Positions 45,054-55,241 of a DNA stretch of 64,000 nt are shown one piece after another (position 1 is the first letter of the stretch; every line of letters begins with the position of its first letter). Position numbers and translations under genes: made by a program. Below the pieces are notes generated by a model. The model ran no database searches, was not told the origin of the DNA, and worked only from the letters and a program-made list of their open reading frames with translations. This stretch comes from Opitutaceae bacterium (GTDB lineage Bacteria; Verrucomicrobiota; Verrucomicrobiia; Opitutales; Opitutaceae): contig JAUSID010000123.1 of NCBI GenBank assembly GCA_030648295.1, forward strand, positions 1 to 64,000, written 5' to 3'.

Positions 45054-46293
45054 GGCGTTCGTCGATCAGCGTCTCGTAGATGCGCTTCATCCGTTCCGCG
45101 AGGACCATGGTGTCGTACTCGGCGGCGACCGTGGCGCGCCCCGCGGCACCCCACTCCACGGCGAGTTCCGGTTGCATCAACAGCCGATTGACCGCGGCGT
45201 GGAAGGAAGCAGGCCGCCCGAGGTCGAAGAGAAATCCGTTCATGCCGTCCTTCACCAGCGCCGTCGCGCCGGAGGTGCGGCTCGAAATCACGGGCGTGCC
45301 CGCCGCCCAGGCTTCGAGGATGACCAGCCCGAACGTTTCGGACAGCGAAGGCAGAACCACCGCGCGCGCCTCCTGGAAAAGCCCGATCAGCCGGGGATCG
45401 CCCGGCGGCAGCTTGCCGGCCAGAAGCACGCCATCATGCAATCCTTCGCGGGCGATCCGCGCCTGGAGCGCATCGCCGTACTCGCGATGGGTACATGCGC
45501 CGACCAGCACCACCAGGATCCGCGGATGCCGCTGCACCAGTTCCGCGGCCTGCGCGACCAGCCAGTCCTGGTTCTTCACCGGATCGATCCGTCCTGGCAC
45601 CAGCAATACGGGCCGATCGACAATCGCAGGGAATGCCGCCCGCGCCGCCGGCCGGTGGTCCGGCGCAAACAGAGCGACGGGCACGCCATGCGGCTGCACA
45701 AAAACGTGGCGCCCCGGGTGACGCTCACGGATCAGCTCCGCCTCGCGCGGATTGCAGGTGACGATCGCGTCGGCGTCCTTGAAGAGGTGGCGGGTGCGAA
45801 GCAAGAGTCCGAGCGGTTTGCCCCAGTCCCATCCGCCCGCGGCCGGCCGCTGAAGTTCCTGCCGTACCGCGGCCGGCAGATCATAGGCGCCGCCATGGAT
45901 GCTGAGTACGTACGGCAGGTGACGCGCGCGCGCCACCGTACGGGCGATCGCGCCCAGCCGGCCGAGCGCGTGCGAGTGAATCACATCGAGCCCGGGTTCG
46001 CGCGCGAGGGATCCAATCAGGTCGAAGGACATCACGTTTCCGCCCACCGCGATCATCTGCCGTTCACGTTCGGCCGGGATTCCCCACAGGGAAAGGAAGG
46101 CGTGAAATCGCCGCACGGCGCAACCGGCCGCGAGCAACGGATCCACCGCCGTCGACATCTGCAGCAGCCGTGGAGCATATGCGATGGAGGCGACCCCGTG
46201 CTGCGCGAGACCCCGCGTCAGCCGTTCGATCGCGGTCTCGGTACCGCCCCACTCGGCGGGATCGTATTTGCGGAGCAGATGGGCGACGCGCAT
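45025..46293 (-). CDS. glycosyltransferase family 4
   Basis: A 422-residue GT-B transferase. Marks are MRVAHLLRKYDPAEWGGTE at the acceptor loop, SHALGRLGAIART, VPGRIDPVKNQDWL opening the donor domain and SETFGLVILEAWAAGTPV with the E-x7-E motif. The ATG at 46293 overlaps the stop of the O-antigen ligase-like gene by one base. Its place in the operon implies a role in making an exported glycan. Confidence 0.92.
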   Translation of the reverse strand: MRVAHLLRKYDPAEWGGTETAIERLTRGLAQHGVASIAYAPRLLQMSTAVDPLLAAGCAVRRFHAFLSLWGIPAERERQMIAVGGNVMSFDLIGSLAREPGLDVIHSHALGRLGAIARTVARARHLPYVLSIHGGAYDLPAAVRQELQRPAAGGWDWGKPLGLLLRTRHLFKDADAIVTCNPREAELIRERHPGRHVFVQPHGVPVALFAPDHRPAARAAFPAIVDRPVLLVPGRIDPVKNQDWLVAQAAELVQRHPRILVVLVGACTHREYGDALQARIAREGLHDGVLLAGKLPPGDPRLIGLFQEARAVVLPSLSETFGLVILEAWAAGTPVISSRTSGATALVKDGMNGFLFDLGRPASFHAAVNRLLMQPELAVEWGAAGRATVAAEYDTMVLAERMKRIYETLIDERHAHGHSARR

Positions 46294-47924
46294 TAGGATC
46301 CTGTCGCGCTTGGGCACCGGATGTTCATCTTCAGCCCTCTTGCCTTGGCGGCATCGAATGGGCGTCCTCCGACAGGATCCTTGGGCAGCGCTGCGCGCTG
46401 CGCGTGCCAACTCGTCTGGAGTATTCCGGCACGCAGTGCCGGCATAGCCGCCGGTCGGGAACCGCCCTCCACGATTGCATCGCAGGGTAAAGTCATGCCC
46501 GAGCCGTCGCCCACGGAAGCCGACCGGCGGCTGCGGCGTCGTCGTCGCACTTCGGTCAAACCCGCGAGGGCGCCGAGCAGGATGTGGAAGGTGAACAGAA
46601 TCGGCGTCTGCCGGTATACCCACTCGGTCAGGCTCTGGCCGAAAATGCCGGCGATCGCGAAAAAGATGCCGACGCCGAGCACGCGCATTGGATCGACCCG
46701 GGGCAGCCGCAGAAACGCCGCGCCCATCAGGAACCAGCGCCCCCACAATATGGCGAACAGCACCAGCCCGGGCACGCCCAGTTCACCGAGGGTCAAGGCT
46801 GCAAGGTTGTGTGCCGGCGCGGCGAGATTGGCGTCGGCATAGAGCCCCGCGTCATCGGTGCCATAGACGGAACCGAGGTACCCGTAATCGACAAATTTGA
46901 AGCCGAGTCGTGGACCATAGGTCTGGCTGACGTGATACGACCAGTTGTTGAGACCGACGCCGAAGAAGTGGTCCGTCGCGATCATGCTCGCCAGCCGCAG
47001 GTAAATCCCGCGCCCGTCGACCGTCGGATCAAAATATTCCTCCTGGAACGTCGCTTCACCGTAGCGCTGCTCGATTTTCGGCCAGGCGGCCGCCAGCACC
47101 GCCATGGCGCAGACGACGAGCGCGCCGCGAACGATCAGCCGTGGGCCCGTCAGCCGCCACGAGGCGCACGTGGCAATCGTGCCCAAGACCACCACCGCCA
47201 GGATCGGAATGCCGGCGCGTGAATATGTCAGCAACACGCCGAGCGCCCCGAGCGCCGCGGCGAGCGCGCAAAACCAGCGCAATGGCCGCGACCAGCCCGC
47301 GAACGCCGCCGCGACGAGTGGCGGCACGGTCAGGCAGAGGTACATCGACAGACTGTTCGCGTGATCGAGGGTACCGGCCACGCGGTCGAGCCGGGAGATG
47401 AAAAGCTGTTTCATGGCCCAGAGGCCCTCGAAGCCGACCACGCACCCCAGCGCGACCAGCAGCAGCGTCCACTCGCGTTTCGTGCGGACATATGCGGCGG
47501 CGGCGACGAAAACCAGGATGCCGCCGAGCATCTTCGAGATTTCGAAGATCCCGTAGATTTTCGGCTCCGATGCCGCGACGCACACGATCGCATAGAGCAG
47601 GTAAAGCAGCATCACGCCCAGGCTCGCCGGCCAGAACCATCGGCGTTCCTCCGTCTCCCGCTCGTCCCGGCTCGGCCCAAGCCAGCAGCCGATCAGCAGC
47701 GCGAAGGCGAGGATCTCGAGCAGCGTCACCTGGATGCCACGCGTCGTGCCCCGATACCACGCCTGGCTGAAAAAATTCACGTCGGTCCGCTCGGCAAACA
47801 CCGCCAGCGTCACCATCGCGAAAAAGAACAGGTCGCGTACACGTTGGAACCAGGTCGCCGCGGCGCAGGCCACGACGGTCAGGACGGGGATGACGATCAG
47901 CGCGATCGCATGCTCCGGTTTCAT
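46293..47924 (-). CDS. O-antigen ligase/polymerase-like membrane protein
   Basis: A 543-residue protein with about twelve membrane helices. The Wzy/WaaL signature region is LLTYSRAGIPILAVVV, a large loop with GVGLNNWSYHVSQTYGP, and HNLAALTLGELGVPGLVLF. It should join or polymerise glycan units outside the inner membrane. The C-terminal ~90 residues are basic and soluble and go beyond the normal domain. The start ATG 47924 lies two bases after the methyltransferase gene. Confidence 0.87.
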   Translation of the reverse strand: MKPEHAIALIVIPVLTVVACAAATWFQRVRDLFFFAMVTLAVFAERTDVNFFSQAWYRGTTRGIQVTLLEILAFALLIGCWLGPSRDERETEERRWFWPASLGVMLLYLLYAIVCVAASEPKIYGIFEISKMLGGILVFVAAAAYVRTKREWTLLLVALGCVVGFEGLWAMKQLFISRLDRVAGTLDHANSLSMYLCLTVPPLVAAAFAGWSRPLRWFCALAAALGALGVLLTYSRAGIPILAVVVLGTIATCASWRLTGPRLIVRGALVVCAMAVLAAAWPKIEQRYGEATFQEEYFDPTVDGRGIYLRLASMIATDHFFGVGLNNWSYHVSQTYGPRLGFKFVDYGYLGSVYGTDDAGLYADANLAAPAHNLAALTLGELGVPGLVLFAILWGRWFLMGAAFLRLPRVDPMRVLGVGIFFAIAGIFGQSLTEWVYRQTPILFTFHILLGALAGLTEVRRRRRSRRSASVGDGSGMTLPCDAIVEGGSRPAAMPALRAGILQTSWHAQRAALPKDPVGGRPFDAAKARGLKMNIRCPSATGS

Positions 47925-47926
47925 TT

Positions 47927-48601
47927 CTACTTCGCCACCGTTCCTCGTCTGGCCGAGAGCAGGATGTTGGTCGGCACGAACAGATCGCGCAGCGGCCGGC
48001 CCATGCCGCACGTCTTGATCTTGATCGACTGCAGCCCCGCCGCGCTCACGATCCGGGAAAGCGATCGGTTCGTGTAGAACCGGATGTGCGGGTTGGACGG
48101 CACGAAGTGCTCGTCCCAGTTGAACAACGCGATGAGGACATTCTTGAACCGGCCGTGATACGGCACCGTGACGAGCAGCCGCCCGCCCGGCCGCAGGATC
48201 CGGCGGATTTCGCGCAGCGCGAACGCGGGATCAAAGAGATGCTCGAGCACCTCCGAGCACCACACCACCCCAAACGAACTGTCCTCGAAGGGAAAGGTCT
48301 CGGAAACATCGTGCTGGCGAAAGGTGATGGTGGGGAGACGCACCGCGTTCTCGGCGATTTGGCCGGACGAGATGTCGATCGCGGTGACGGACGAAAATTT
48401 TCGCGCCAAATCGGTGGTGAAAGAGCCGTCTCCGCATCCCACCTCGATGACGGGCACCGTGGGCGCGAGGTCGCGCAGTTCGTCCATCATCCAGCGGCGG
48501 AGATTCGGGGCATAACCCTGGTTCGATCCGGAGAAGGTTTTCCGGTTCGTGGACCAGTAGGCATCGTAGAACTTTTTGTTCTGGGTCAGGGTTTCGCTCA
48601 T
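47927..48601 (-). CDS. class I SAM-dependent methyltransferase
   Basis: A 224-residue methyltransferase. VIEVGCGDGSFTTDLA is the SAM-binding motif I, VTAIDISSGQIA follows, then FPFEDSSFGVVWCSEVLEHL and LRPGGRLLVTVPYHG. Methyltransferase-11-type enzymes in such clusters often cap or decorate glycans. ATG 48601 is used. Confidence 0.92.
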   Translation of the reverse strand: MSETLTQNKKFYDAYWSTNRKTFSGSNQGYAPNLRRWMMDELRDLAPTVPVIEVGCGDGSFTTDLARKFSSVTAIDISSGQIAENAVRLPTITFRQHDVSETFPFEDSSFGVVWCSEVLEHLFDPAFALREIRRILRPGGRLLVTVPYHGRFKNVLIALFNWDEHFVPSNPHIRFYTNRSLSRIVSAAGLQSIKIKTCGMGRPLRDLFVPTNILLSARRGTVAK

Positions 48602-48618
48602 GGAGAATTCGCCTGGAT

Positions 48619-49785
48619 TTATTTTGCGCTGAGCACCGGCGCGGTCGCCGCGGCCTGGCGGGCCGCCTTCGGCCAGTAATTGGAAACGCCGCGGCGGAGG
48701 AATCGTGCGGCTTGAAAACACGCGATGAGCGTCACGGCGAAACCCGCGATCGTCGCGGGCAGATGCGTCAGCCGCCGGCCGGGCGGCATCTGCGCGAGCC
48801 GCCGCCAGCGGAAACCAAGGAGGCCGGGAAAAAGCCGCCAGAACCGGCGCGTGCGGGCGACGTGCGCCGCAATCAATTTCTTCAGCCAGTCGGGATCGCG
48901 CGCCTCGAGCCGCCGGAGCGTCGCGGCAAGTTGCGCGCGGTCGCCCTCGGGCAGCGTCAGCAGGTACTCGATGATCACGTGCACCGTCGCCTGGCCGATC
49001 ATCTGGCGCTTCTGGTTGTTGAGGACGTCCCGCACCGCGAGATACGGCTCGTAGAGGTGCGTCGCCTCGCGCACTGACACGACCTTGCTGGGATCGAGCG
49101 GCGCCCGGAAAAAATCGGTGCAGATGGCGGCCTTGAAAAAGCCGTCGTCGTTGGCGAGCACGTCGCGCGGCAGGTACAGGTTGCGCGCAATATCGGTCCG
49201 CAGGCAGTACAGCATCCCGTTCAAGCGGCCTTCGATCGTTCCCGTCAGGTCGGACGTCGCGAGCGAGACGCGCTCACGCCACGACGGAGCCGCCTTGCCG
49301 GCGATGTTCTTGACCGGCGAGTCCGACGCGCCGCCCAGCCGCGGATTCCGCTCCATCGTCTGGACGACCAGGTGCAGCGTATCGACGCGATTGAAGACAA
49401 TGTCCGCATCCATGAGGCAGATTCGATGCGTGCCGGGCGCGGAGAATTCATGGACGAATCGATTCCACGCGTTGTTCCGGCCGGGCTTGGCGATGTTCTC
49501 CACGCGCAGCGCCATTCCCGCGCGGGCGGGATGCTCGCGGCTCGCGCGGGCAAAAATTTCCTCCGTGACCACAACGGTTCGATCGGTGCAGCCGTTGGCG
49601 AGGCAGATGACTTCACCGCGCTGGCCTCTCGCCGCGAGGTTGGCAAAGATCGATTGGTCGAGGAGCGAAGCCAGCATTGGCACGATCGAGACCTCCTCGT
49701 TCCACGCCATGATCCCGATCGACAAGACGATCGGAACATCGACCGGCGGGCGGCACAGAGGCTGGTCAGCGGTGGCGTTGAGCAT
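48619..49785 (-). CDS. glycosyltransferase family 2
   Basis: A 388-residue GT-A transferase. It starts IVLSIGIMAWNEEVSIVPMLASLL, the nucleotide-binding part of GT2; CLMDADIVF is the DxD-type metal site, and NDDGFFKAAICTDFF lies in the acceptor half. A C-terminal hydrophobic segment (ATIAGFAVTLIACFQAARF) anchors it in the membrane. It is the first gene of the five-gene operon; start ATG 49785. Confidence 0.9.
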   Translation of the reverse strand: MLNATADQPLCRPPVDVPIVLSIGIMAWNEEVSIVPMLASLLDQSIFANLAARGQRGEVICLANGCTDRTVVVTEEIFARASREHPARAGMALRVENIAKPGRNNAWNRFVHEFSAPGTHRICLMDADIVFNRVDTLHLVVQTMERNPRLGGASDSPVKNIAGKAAPSWRERVSLATSDLTGTIEGRLNGMLYCLRTDIARNLYLPRDVLANDDGFFKAAICTDFFRAPLDPSKVVSVREATHLYEPYLAVRDVLNNQKRQMIGQATVHVIIEYLLTLPEGDRAQLAATLRRLEARDPDWLKKLIAAHVARTRRFWRLFPGLLGFRWRRLAQMPPGRRLTHLPATIAGFAVTLIACFQAARFLRRGVSNYWPKAARQAAATAPVLSAK

Positions 49786-49865
49786 CGGGGTTAAACCTGA
49801 CCGGCACGTGGAGGCAACCTGCAGGGGGTGTTCACCTCCCTGGCACCCGGTCACCGCACAATCCG

Positions 49866-49931
49866 AATCTTTCTCTTTCTCTTCCTCTTTATCTTTCTCC
49901 CTCAAATTCCAATCGAGAGAACGAGAAAGAT
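49866..49931. repeat. pyrimidine tract with inverted purine arm
   Basis: A run of CTTTCTC-type units on the plus strand is followed by a purine-rich part. The arms ATCTTTCTC (49891-49899) and GAGAAAGAT (49923-49931) pair exactly. It lies in the divergent gap of two GT2 genes and could form a hairpin in either transcript. Function is unknown. Confidence 0.5.
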
Positions 49932-50017
49932 GCCCGATTTCAAGATTCCGACCATCGCCGGCTGACCACGTTTCACCCCATATCTGAACCCGGAGCCGTA
50001 CCCTATATTCACCGCGC

Positions 50018-50896
50018 ATGGTCCAACCACCGGTCAGCATTGTCCTGCGCTCCTTCAACGAGGCGTGGGCGTTGCGAGACACTCTGCCGGCGCTGGCCGC
50101 GCAGAACCACCGCGACTGGGAGTTGATCGTCTTCGACTCGGGCTCCTCCGATGGTTCCGTGGAACTGATCCGCGCGGCCAGACCGCGCGAGTTCGTGCAG
50201 ATGCTGCCGCACGAGTATCGGCCGGGTCGCGTCCTGAACCAGGGCATGGCGCTCGCCCGCGGCGAGCGCGTCATTTTCCTGAACGCCGATGCGACACCCC
50301 AGAGCGCGGACTGGCTGGGCCCGCTCGTGGCGGCGCTGGCCGACCCGGAAGTCGCGGCCGTGTTTGGCCGGCAGATTCCCCGACCTGATTGCGCGGCCGC
50401 GTTCGCGCACGACTACGAGCGCTGCTTCGGCGAACCCCGCGAGTCGGCGCTGTGGGATCACTTTTTCAGCATGGTCAGCAGCGGGCTCCGGCGCGACGCC
50501 TGGAGCCGGCGCGGCTTCCGTGAATCGATGCAGTATTCAGAGGACGACGAGTACACGCGCTGGTGCCGCGCCGAGGGTTATCGCATCGCCTATTGCCCGG
50601 ACTCGGTGGTGATGCACTCGCATAACTACACTCCACATCAAGCCTACAAGCGCAGCTTTGGCGAGGCGTGGGCGCTTGCCGATGTGTGGCCCGGCGGGGC
50701 GAAGGATTTCAACGTGCCCCGCTCGCTGCTGCTGGGATGGCTGCGGGACGTCAGCGCAGACCTGCGTTACTGTCGCCGCACCCGCCGGCTCGCCCAATGG
50801 CCCGCGTCGCTCGCCCTTCGCTGGCAACAACGGCTCGGGCGGCTGCACGGCTTTCACGCCGGCTGGCAAATGCACCGCGTCGACCACGCCTTGTGA
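50018..50896 (+). CDS. glycosyltransferase family 2
   Basis: A 292-residue GT-A transferase. PPVSIVLRSFNEAWALRDTLPAL opens the domain, IVFDSGSSDGS the sugar-nucleotide loop, FLNADATPQ the metal site and SMQYSEDDEYTRWC the acidic catalytic region. It is rhamnosyltransferase-like. Start ATG 50018. Its stop overlaps the next start as GTGA. Confidence 0.9.
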   Translation: MVQPPVSIVLRSFNEAWALRDTLPALAAQNHRDWELIVFDSGSSDGSVELIRAARPREFVQMLPHEYRPGRVLNQGMALARGERVIFLNADATPQSADWLGPLVAALADPEVAAVFGRQIPRPDCAAAFAHDYERCFGEPRESALWDHFFSMVSSGLRRDAWSRRGFRESMQYSEDDEYTRWCRAEGYRIAYCPDSVVMHSHNYTPHQAYKRSFGEAWALADVWPGGAKDFNVPRSLLLGWLRDVSADLRYCRRTRRLAQWPASLALRWQQRLGRLHGFHAGWQMHRVDHAL

Positions 50897-52113
50897 TCAC
50901 CGCCGATATCGAAGTGGCGCCGCCGCCGGCGACCGCCGTACCCGCAACTCTCCGCCTGGGGCGTTTCACGCTCGACGGCGACGACGCGCTCGAGCGGCAC
51001 CTCGCGCAAACCTGCACGCGCGTGCTCAGCGGAATCCGGGGGCTCATTCCCGCGGCGAAACTCGAGGCCGTGCTGCTCGGCGGCGGTTATGGCCGCGGCG
51101 AAGGCGGCGTGTTGCGCAGCGCCGCGGGCGATCGGCCGTATAACGATCTCGAGTTCTACGTCGGGCTCGAGGGCAACCGCCACGTGAACGAATTCCGGTT
51201 TCGGCGCCGGCTCGGGGTGCTGGGTGAAATTCTCACTCACCTCGCCGACGCGGAAATCGAATTCAAAATCTCCTCCCTCGCCGAGCTGCGCGCCCAACCC
51301 GTCAGCATGTTTTCGTATGATTTGGTGGCGGGTCATCGCGTCCTCTGGTGTAACGCGCTCGCGGCTGGGCTGCCCGGTTGCGATCACCATCGCTTCGCCG
51401 CCAGCGTGCCGGAGGCGGAAGGCACGCGGCTCCTGATGAATCGCTGCTCCGGCCTGCTGTTCGCGCGGGTGGAACTGGACCGGGGCCCGAAGGCATTGAC
51501 GCCGGAGAAGGCCGATTTCATCCGCCGCAATATCGCGAAGGTCCAGCTTGCGTGCGGCGATGCCCTGCTCACTTCGTTCGGCCGCTATCACTGGAGCTGC
51601 CGCGAGCGTCACCACCGGCTCGAGCAGCTCGCCTCGAGCGAGCCGTGGCCCTGGCTCGATGCGGTGATTCGGCATCATCGGGTCGGCGTCGACTTCAAGC
51701 TTCACCCCGTGTCGTCCGTTGCTGCGCACACCGTGCTCGCCGAGCTTCACCGCGAGGTCACGGCGCTGGCCCTGCAATGCTGGCTGGCGGTCGAATCGCG
51801 GCGGCTCGGCCGCGCGTTTCCGTCCGCGGCCGCCTATGCCGCCGATCCCGTCAACAAGTGTCCGGGCTCTCCTCCGCTCCGGAACTTCCTCCTGAACCTG
51901 CGGGTGCAGCGCTTTCGCTTTCGATCGCGTCCCAATCCCTGGCGCCATCCGCGGCAGAGAATTTTCCATGCGCTCGCCCTGCGGTTGTGGGAACCGGGCA
52001 CCCTCACCGACGTCACGCTGCGCCACCAGTTCGAAAGGGAACTGGCGATGGAAGCCGGTCGAGGCGCTGAGTGGCTGCCCGCCTACCGGGCGCTCTGGTC
52101 GCGCGTGCAGTGA
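50893..52113 (+). CDS. nucleotidyltransferase-like protein
   Basis: A 406-residue protein. The stretch LLGGGYGRGEGG followed ~20 residues later by YNDLEFYV fits the GG ... Dx(D/E) pattern of the nucleotidyltransferase (Pol-beta) superfamily. The rest is helical and unlike known members I can name. The substrate is unknown; coupling to a GT2 gene suggests glycan or lipid modification. GTG 50893 is chosen because of its overlap with the GT2 stop. Confidence 0.65.
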   Translation: MITADIEVAPPPATAVPATLRLGRFTLDGDDALERHLAQTCTRVLSGIRGLIPAAKLEAVLLGGGYGRGEGGVLRSAAGDRPYNDLEFYVGLEGNRHVNEFRFRRRLGVLGEILTHLADAEIEFKISSLAELRAQPVSMFSYDLVAGHRVLWCNALAAGLPGCDHHRFAASVPEAEGTRLLMNRCSGLLFARVELDRGPKALTPEKADFIRRNIAKVQLACGDALLTSFGRYHWSCRERHHRLEQLASSEPWPWLDAVIRHHRVGVDFKLHPVSSVAAHTVLAELHREVTALALQCWLAVESRRLGRAFPSAAAYAADPVNKCPGSPPLRNFLLNLRVQRFRFRSRPNPWRHPRQRIFHALALRLWEPGTLTDVTLRHQFERELAMEAGRGAEWLPAYRALWSRVQ

Positions 52114-52325
52114 CGTGTGGTCCGCCAAAGCCGTATCGATTCAGAGGACAACCGCGAATGAACGCGAATGGACGAGCGGCCAGGGAGGTGAACACCGTAT
52201 CCCCAATGGGCGGATACGCCTTGGGATGACGGAGTTCCTGGGTTCGACTATTCCCTGAAGCCCGGCGGTTGCGCCCCCTTCCCGCCGGCATCACCGGGTC
52301 GGCGGCGTCTTCGTCCGATTTCCTC

Positions 52326-55235
52326 GTGATCAGGTTGCTCTGCTCCCGCATTCCCTCGTTCGCGGCCCTTGCGCTCGCCCTGCTCGCGCCGGCGGTCGTC
52401 CACGCCATCGAGCTCGGCGATCGTCTCGCCAATCTCGCCACCCGCGCGCAGGTCGGCACGGCCGACAACGTCATGATCGCCGGTTTCGTCGTCAGCGACG
52501 GCGCCCCAAAGCGAATCCTCATCCGCGCGATCGGCCCCGCGCTCACCGGCTTCGCCGTGACCGGCGCGCTGGCCAATCCCGCGCTCAGCCTTTACGACGC
52601 GAAGGGCGTTCTGCTGGGCACGAACGACGACTGGACCGGCGCCGATGCGTTGGCGATGGCCGGCGCCGGCGCGTTTGCCCTGGCCCCCGGCAGCCGCGAC
52701 GCGGCGCTGCTGGTCACGCTCGGACCCGGAGCCTACACCGCCCAGGTGAGCGGCACCGGCGGCACGCTGGGGGTCGCATTGCTCGAAATCTACGACGTCA
52801 GCGGCGGAGCGCGCCTGATCAATCTTTCCACCCGCGCGTTGGTCGGCGCCGGAGACAACACCCTGATTGCCGGCCTCGTCATCGCCCCCGGCGGCGGAGC
52901 CCGGCACCTGCTCCTCCGCGCCGCGGGCCCGAGCCTCGGCCGGTTCAACGTCCCGGGCGCCAATGCCGACCCGTCGCTCGCCGTATTCGATGGACAAGGA
53001 CGCCAGCTCGCGGTGAACGACAACTGGGACGCGGCCGACGCCGGCATCCAGCTATCGAGCGCGTTTACGCTGGGCGGCGCTTTCCCCTTTGCCGCGGGCA
53101 GCAAGGACGCCGCCCTCGAGGTCGATCTGCCGCCGGGCAGCTTCACCATCCAGGTCAGCGGCACCGGCACCGCCGGCGTCGCCCTGATCGAGGTTTACGA
53201 TCTGACGCCCCGGCCACCGATTGGGAACGAGGGCACCTTCTACGTCGCAAGCCTTCGTCCGGCTGCGGCCTCCAGCTCGACCGCCTACGGCACCGCGACG
53301 CTTCAACTTTCCGCCGACGAGCGCTCGGCGTTCGTCAATGTCAACTTCTCGAATCTCACGTCGACGGAGGTCGTCGCCCATCTGGCCATCGACGGCGTAT
53401 TTGTCTTCGGCCTGCCGCGCGGCCAGGTCAGCCAGGCCTACTGGACCTTTCGGCCCGCGGGCATCCATGATTCGGCGGACCTGATCACGGCGCTGAAGCA
53501 GGGCCGCGTCACCGTCTCGATCGACACGACGAAATATCCCGCCGGTGAACTCGCCGGCGGCTTCGTGCGCAATCTCGGGGCGATCGTTTTCATTCCGCCG
53601 GTCGCGGCGCCCGCGATCGACCTGGCCACCCTTTCACCGCGCGACGCCGCGCGGTTCCTTACCCAGGCGACCTTCGGCCCGACCGCGGCCGGCATCGCTG
53701 ATCTGGTCAGGAAGGGTTATGCCGGCTGGTTCAGCGAACAACTCGCGTATCCACCCACGCCCCACCGCAACGCGACGATGGACGACTTCGCCGCGTCGAA
53801 CAGCGGCGGCCAGGGGATGCCGGTGAACGGCGTGTATCCGTATCCCGGCGGGACTCATCGGCAGGCCGCGTGGTGGAAAATCGCCCTGACCGAACCCGAT
53901 CAGCTGCGACAGCGGGTGGCTTTCGCCCTGAGCCAGATCTTCGTCGTCTCCGATCAGGATCCCACGATCAACACGTGGCAGGAGGGTGCGGCCAGCTACC
54001 AGGATGTGCTGGTCGCAAATGCCTTCGGCAACTTCCGGGTCCTGCTCGAGCAGGTGACGCTCCATCCGATCATGGGCGTCTACCTCAGCACGATTCGAAA
54101 CGCGAAGGCCACTTTTGATGCGCAGGGCGCGCAGCTGAGCTCGGCCAATGAGAACTTCGCCCGTGAAATCATGCAGCTCTTCACCATCGGGCTCAACGAG
54201 CTGAACCCCGACGGCACGCTGCGGCTCGACGCCACCGGCCAGCCGATTCCGACCTACGATCAAGAGACCATCGTCGAAACCTCGAAGGTGTTCACGGGTT
54301 GGGGATTCTTCTCGAACGACGTCAGCCGCAGCTTCCGCACCACCGGCGGCGACAGCCCGCAGGACTGGACCCGGGACATGATCCTATATCCAGATTTTCA
54401 TGACGACCGGGAGAAGACCATCATCGGCGGCCGGGTCCTCCCGGCGGCACAGGGAGGGACCCAGGATCTGAAGGACACACTCGACGCGCTGTTCAACCAC
54501 GCGAACACCGGCCCGTTCATCGTCCGCCAGCTGATCCAGCGGCTCGTGGCCAGCAACCCAAGCCCGGGGTACGTCCACCGCGTCGCCCGGGTCTTTGCCG
54601 ACAACGGCGCCGGCGTCCGCGGTGATCTCGGCGCGGTCGTGCGCGCGATTCTCCTGGATTACGAGGCTCGCTCGCCCGCCCTGCTGGCGGGCGTGGGCCA
54701 CGGCAAGCTGAAGGAACCGCTGCTGCGCGCGACCGCATTCATGCGGGCGTTCGGCGCCGCGTCGGATTCCGGCCGGTTCAACATCGACGCCTACCCCGGG
54801 CTGGTGCAGGCGCCGCTGCGCGCACCGACGGTATTCAATTTCTTCCCACCGGACTACGCCCGCCCCGGCGTGCTGGCCGCCGCCGGACTCGCCTCGCCGG
54901 AGTTTCAAATCATGACCGACACCAGTGGCATCACGATGCCGAACTTTTTCCACTTCTACATCTACAACCCGAAGCCCGCCCTGCCCACGGCGGACAATCG
55001 CGAATCGATCTATTTGCAGCCCGACTCGCTCGTGACGCTCGCCCGCACGCCGCAGCCGCTGCTCGATCAACTCAACCTGCTGTTCTGCGCCGGCGCGATG
55101 TCGGCGGCCACGAACAACCGCATCGTCACCGCGCTGGAGGCGATGCCCGCCACGAGCATGGCGGACGATATCGAGCGCGTCCACGCCGCCATCTACCTCG
55201 TCGTCAATTCACCCGACGGCGCGATCCAGCAGTAG
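52326..55235 (+). CDS. secreted DUF1800 protein with CHRD domain
   Basis: About 969 residues from GTG 52326. A signal peptide ends near VVHAIELGD. Two ~130-residue beta-rich repeats follow (LANLATRAQVGTADNVMIAGFVV and its partner LINLSTRALVGAGDNTLIAGLVI). A CHRD domain comes next (FYVASLRPAAASSSTAYGTATLQL), then a DUF1800 domain from residue ~430 (DAARFLTQATFGPTAAGIADLV ... NENFAREIMQLFTIGLNEL). DUF1800 proteins are exported and usually encoded just before a DUF1501 protein, as here. The pair's role is unknown. Confidence 0.9.
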   Translation: MIRLLCSRIPSFAALALALLAPAVVHAIELGDRLANLATRAQVGTADNVMIAGFVVSDGAPKRILIRAIGPALTGFAVTGALANPALSLYDAKGVLLGTNDDWTGADALAMAGAGAFALAPGSRDAALLVTLGPGAYTAQVSGTGGTLGVALLEIYDVSGGARLINLSTRALVGAGDNTLIAGLVIAPGGGARHLLLRAAGPSLGRFNVPGANADPSLAVFDGQGRQLAVNDNWDAADAGIQLSSAFTLGGAFPFAAGSKDAALEVDLPPGSFTIQVSGTGTAGVALIEVYDLTPRPPIGNEGTFYVASLRPAAASSSTAYGTATLQLSADERSAFVNVNFSNLTSTEVVAHLAIDGVFVFGLPRGQVSQAYWTFRPAGIHDSADLITALKQGRVTVSIDTTKYPAGELAGGFVRNLGAIVFIPPVAAPAIDLATLSPRDAARFLTQATFGPTAAGIADLVRKGYAGWFSEQLAYPPTPHRNATMDDFAASNSGGQGMPVNGVYPYPGGTHRQAAWWKIALTEPDQLRQRVAFALSQIFVVSDQDPTINTWQEGAASYQDVLVANAFGNFRVLLEQVTLHPIMGVYLSTIRNAKATFDAQGAQLSSANENFAREIMQLFTIGLNELNPDGTLRLDATGQPIPTYDQETIVETSKVFTGWGFFSNDVSRSFRTTGGDSPQDWTRDMILYPDFHDDREKTIIGGRVLPAAQGGTQDLKDTLDALFNHANTGPFIVRQLIQRLVASNPSPGYVHRVARVFADNGAGVRGDLGAVVRAILLDYEARSPALLAGVGHGKLKEPLLRATAFMRAFGAASDSGRFNIDAYPGLVQAPLRAPTVFNFFPPDYARPGVLAAAGLASPEFQIMTDTSGITMPNFFHFYIYNPKPALPTADNRESIYLQPDSLVTLARTPQPLLDQLNLLFCAGAMSAATNNRIVTALEAMPATSMADDIERVHAAIYLVVNSPDGAIQQ

Positions 55236-55241
55236 CGAAAC

